From JAAUTG01 sp964458705 (GTDB taxonomy: Bacteria; Bacteroidota; Bacteroidia; Chitinophagales; Saprospiraceae), in assembly GCA_964458705.1 (NCBI GenBank), contig CAYWKD010000008.1:1-64000 (forward strand): DNA of 64,000 nucleotides, given 5' to 3'. A program made the translations under genes and the position numbers. A model generated the notes under the pieces. It worked only from the letters and a program-made list of their open reading frames with translations. It had not been told where the DNA came from and ran no database searches. Shown piece by piece: positions 61,575 to 64,000 of the stretch. Position 1 is the stretch's first letter. Every line of letters begins with the position of its first letter.

Positions 61575-64000
61575 TTATTCCTCTAGCTCAAACTTATACT
61601 GTAATTCTTCAATAATAGGATAACCGTTGGCAGGGTCTGTTTGTACGAGCATAATATTAATGTAGGCTATATTTTCTGTTTTATCTTTTTCTGTGCTATC
61701 AAAAATGATTTTGATTTCACCGCTTTCACCAATCTCAAAAGTTCCGCGTGGATAATCTGCTTCTGTACATTCACAATGATCCACATTATCAATCTTTAGA
61801 GGAGTATCTCCAAGATTGGTGAATTTATAAACATACTCTTTCTTCTCTCCTTTCTTCACTTTTCCAAAATCAACCACTCTTTTTTCGAAGTGCATGATGG
61901 GTACACCTGTCAAATCATCCTTACCGTACAATGTTGACAATTTATGGATTTTAATGGGTTGTTGCTGGCTCACTTTTCTTGCAATAGCTGTCCTAGATGG
62001 AGCGATTTCTTCAGAGCTATTGCGGCGATCAAGGCTGCCCGTCCTGTTTTTCTTCAAGCGAGTACGCTTGATGCGAATAGAAGTCGGTCCTTCTGTAATC
62101 TTAAACTCGGTTCTACGATTTAGCTGATGTGCTGTTTCTTGTTGCTCTGTCGTTTCCAAAGAATCAATATATGACTCGGTTAATAAATCACCAATTTTCA
62201 GAAACGGATAGGCTGTTGCATCTTTCTCCGTTACTACTTTCGGTTCCGTCTCCCCATAGCCATTAGCATCAATTCGAGCCCTTGTTAGTCCCTTGCGGAT
62301 CAGCCAACGACGTGCAGACTCGGTACGTGCTTGCGAAAGTCGCTTGTTGTAGGCATCATTACCACGCGCATCTGTATGTGAACGCAGCTCAACTTTCATC
62401 TCTGGATACTCTGTCATTAATTCTAAAATCAACTCTAAGTCTTGTTCTGCTTCCTTCAAAATGACATCATCATCGAAATCGTAGTATATATTACTCAATT
62501 GAATGGCTTGGTCTATATAAATTGTATCGTATTCAGGTTCTAGTGGGGGTGGAGGTGGAAGCGGAGTAAGATAAAAGCGATGCTCAAAAGACTTTGTTTC
62601 GGTCAGTCCCACGGTAGCAACTTCCACAGAATCAGGATAATAGCCTGGATGCTTAGCTAATAATTTATATGATTTTTCAATGCCTAGTGGGAACTGGAAT
62701 ACATTTCCCGTTTCATTACTTTGAGGATATTCGTTTTCAGGTGTGCCACCAATAATTTCAGCAATAGAAACGGTTGCTCCTTTTAGCACTTCCTTGTCCT
62801 TGGTGAATGTTCCAACTACGATATCCGCCGTAATTTTAGCAATTTCAAACTCGAAGATATCATTGCAGCAAGTCTTGCCAGTCCCAGTTGGTGAGCGATT
62901 TTCGTCTCTGTTAGAAATCAAAAAACCATGGTAACCCTCTTCATCTACCATAAAGTAAAGATCATCCACTTCTGAATTAAAGCCTCTTCCCATATTGATT
63001 GGACTGCTCCATTTCGTACCGTCCCAGTCCGCATAGTAAACATCAAAGCCGCCTAAACTCGGTCGAGCATCGGAGCTAAAATAAAGCGTTCCATCTCTAT
63101 AAAATGGAGTTTGCTCATTTCCGATTGTATTAATCGTCGTACCTAGATTCGTAGGATCGCTGTAAGTACCATCTGCGTTTAAATTGGCGTAGTAAATATC
63201 AAAGCTACCTTGTCCGCCATCCTTATTGGACACAAAAAACAAAACCTCTCGCCCGAACAACTCTCCCACTGCTGGGTGCTTAGCAATCCAATCACCATTT
63301 ACGCCTTGCACTTCTTCTGCACCCTGCCAACCATCGTTGCCTTTTCTGCTCATAAATATTTTGCTTTCCTGCACATCGTTTCCATATAAAATGGAGCGCG
63401 TGAAAAACATTCGATTGCCTTCTGGCGTGATATAAACATGGCTGTTGTGAAAGCCCTCTCTATTTATTTTCTGGTCTAGTACTTCTGGAGCGTCCCATTT
63501 GTCTGTTGACCTTGATGAGCTGAATATTTTGGAAAAGACTTCGGTATCTTCCTCTGATGCTTCCAGCACATCGTCTGAATCAAATCCTGCAAAATAAACC
63601 TCGTTATTGCCAACTAGCACCGCAGAATATTGACCCTGCCGAGTGTTCAACTCCTTTCCTGCATGAGTCACCGTTACTTTAGGATTTTGAGGCATATCCC
63701 TTGCTAGTTCTGCTCCTGCCAATTCAATTTCCGCTAGTTGCTTTAACTTAGGATCAGAGGTTTCGATCATAAATTCTTTTAGCGTTGTAATGGCGTCTAA
63801 TGGGTTGCCATTCATTTTTTGCATCTTACCGTAGTAATATTTTGCATCGGGAAAAGCACCTTCATCTCTACGCAGCAACGTTCTTAACCTACGTTCGGCT
63901 GTTCGATAGTCCCTAATTTCGTAAGCCATCATTGCAATTGGATACAGCAATGCCCTGTCCTCACTTTCGTCATAAGCCTTCTCGTACCATTCTATGGCAT
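61575..64000 (-). CDS. OmpA-family surface protein with TPR, PD40 propeller and DUF1573-like domain (partial)
   Basis: The frame runs off the right edge, so the start is missing. TTG at 63948-63950 is an internal Leu. In order: helical TPR-like repeats (AIEWYEKAYDESEDRALLYP, RTAERRLRTLLRRDEGAFPD), a WD40-like PD40 propeller (FYRDGTLYFSSDARPSLGGFDVYY), a carboxypeptidase-like domain, an OmpA peptidoglycan-binding domain (YYDFDDDVILKEAEQDLELI; KVELRSHTDARG; NKRLSQARTESARRWL) and a C-terminal DUF1573-like domain (FGKVKKGEKKEYVYKFTNLG, DHCECTEADYP). The first four parts resemble PorE-type proteins that anchor the type IX system to peptidoglycan. A DUF1573 end is not usual for that group. Confidence 0.87.
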   Translation of the reverse strand, partial: AIEWYEKAYDESEDRALLYPIAMMAYEIRDYRTAERRLRTLLRRDEGAFPDAKYYYGKMQKMNGNPLDAITTLKEFMIETSDPKLKQLAEIELAGAELARDMPQNPKVTVTHAGKELNTRQGQYSAVLVGNNEVYFAGFDSDDVLEASEEDTEVFSKIFSSSRSTDKWDAPEVLDQKINREGFHNSHVYITPEGNRMFFTRSILYGNDVQESKIFMSRKGNDGWQGAEEVQGVNGDWIAKHPAVGELFGREVLFFVSNKDGGQGSFDIYYANLNADGTYSDPTNLGTTINTIGNEQTPFYRDGTLYFSSDARPSLGGFDVYYADWDGTKWSSPINMGRGFNSEVDDLYFMVDEEGYHGFLISNRDENRSPTGTGKTCCNDIFEFEIAKITADIVVGTFTKDKEVLKGATVSIAEIIGGTPENEYPQSNETGNVFQFPLGIEKSYKLLAKHPGYYPDSVEVATVGLTETKSFEHRFYLTPLPPPPPLEPEYDTIYIDQAIQLSNIYYDFDDDVILKEAEQDLELILELMTEYPEMKVELRSHTDARGNDAYNKRLSQARTESARRWLIRKGLTRARIDANGYGETEPKVVTEKDATAYPFLKIGDLLTESYIDSLETTEQQETAHQLNRRTEFKITEGPTSIRIKRTRLKKNRTGSLDRRNSSEEIAPSRTAIARKVSQQQPIKIHKLSTLYGKDDLTGVPIMHFEKRVVDFGKVKKGEKKEYVYKFTNLGDTPLKIDNVDHCECTEADYPRGTFEIGESGEIKIIFDSTEKDKTENIAYINIMLVQTDPANGYPIIEELQYKFELEE

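Noticed and set aside
1..64000. tRNA, rRNA or CRISPR features
   Set aside because: I looked through the intergenic regions for T-arm-like sequences and spaced direct repeats and found none convincing. This was by eye and could miss an unusual tRNA.

Overview
The window looks like ordinary chromosome of a member of the Bacteroidota, probably near the Saprospiria. This is inferred from gene content, not from a marker phylogeny. The evidence is an AT-rich sequence, promoters of the Bacteroidota type (TTG, about 18-20 bases, TAnnTTTG) before several housekeeping genes, a secreted esterase with a type IX secretion C-terminal tail, a TonB-dependent receptor with a carboxypeptidase-like N-domain, an OmpA/PD40 surface lipoprotein-like protein, and many families typical of this phylum (DUF4340, DUF3109, DUF2141, DUF4199, DUF2461). 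I see no rRNA, tRNA, CRISPR array or complete insertion sequence. A possible transposase tail lies at the extreme left edge.

Layout. 1-9.3 kb: a DUF4340 protein and a nucleoside transporter, a small lipoprotein, a pRiA4b ORF-3-like protein, an unusual RibF-glycosyltransferase fusion, ligA and ribA. 9.6-17.5 kb: a bacterial voltage-gated Na/Ca-type channel, a long coiled-coil protein with a highly charged tail, asd, a lamin-tail-domain surface protein, birA and a DUF3109 protein. 17.7-34.4 kb: a five-domain ThuA/glucose-dehydrogenase/PKD/cytochrome c lipoprotein, a large zinc protease, a GNAT acetyltransferase, an AIM24-like protein, a 1-Cys peroxiredoxin, an NlpC/P60 lipoprotein, a voltage-gated K+ channel with a zinc ribbon, a DUF1080/PA14 lipoprotein, a Dna2-like nuclease-helicase and a secreted TIM-barrel sugar isomerase. 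34.6-43.1 kb: DUF2461 and DUF2141 proteins, then an RND efflux operon (adaptor, pump, TolC) that ends in an acyl-carrier-protein-like gene lacking the phosphopantetheine serine. A TetR gene, strong palindromic operator and a 22-bp hairpin lie upstream of it. 43.5-55.9 kb: rpsU, membrane pyrophosphatase, an ABC-F protein, a beta-barrel-like protein, fabF, rnc, a YjbQ protein, gltX (with tandem promoters), a DUF4199 protein and a membrane glycosyltransferase. 55.9-64 kb: a secreted acetylxylan-esterase-like protein, a TonB-dependent receptor, a small membrane-anchored protein and an OmpA-family protein with an added DUF1573-like domain, cut by the right edge.

Functional themes. Sugar processing outside the cytoplasm recurs: ThuA/sugar dehydrogenase/cytochrome c, DUF1080 and the TIM-barrel isomerase all belong to families linked to 3-keto-glycoside breakdown, and an acetylxylan esterase and a TonB receptor are also present. 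Membrane energetics and excitability are represented by two voltage-gated channels and a K+-dependent-type pyrophosphatase. The most unusual items are the RibF-GT2 fusion, the serine-less ACP-like gene at the end of the efflux operon, the OmpA-DUF1573 fusion and the paired TetR operators. I did not find a multi-gene system that I could defend as wholly undescribed.
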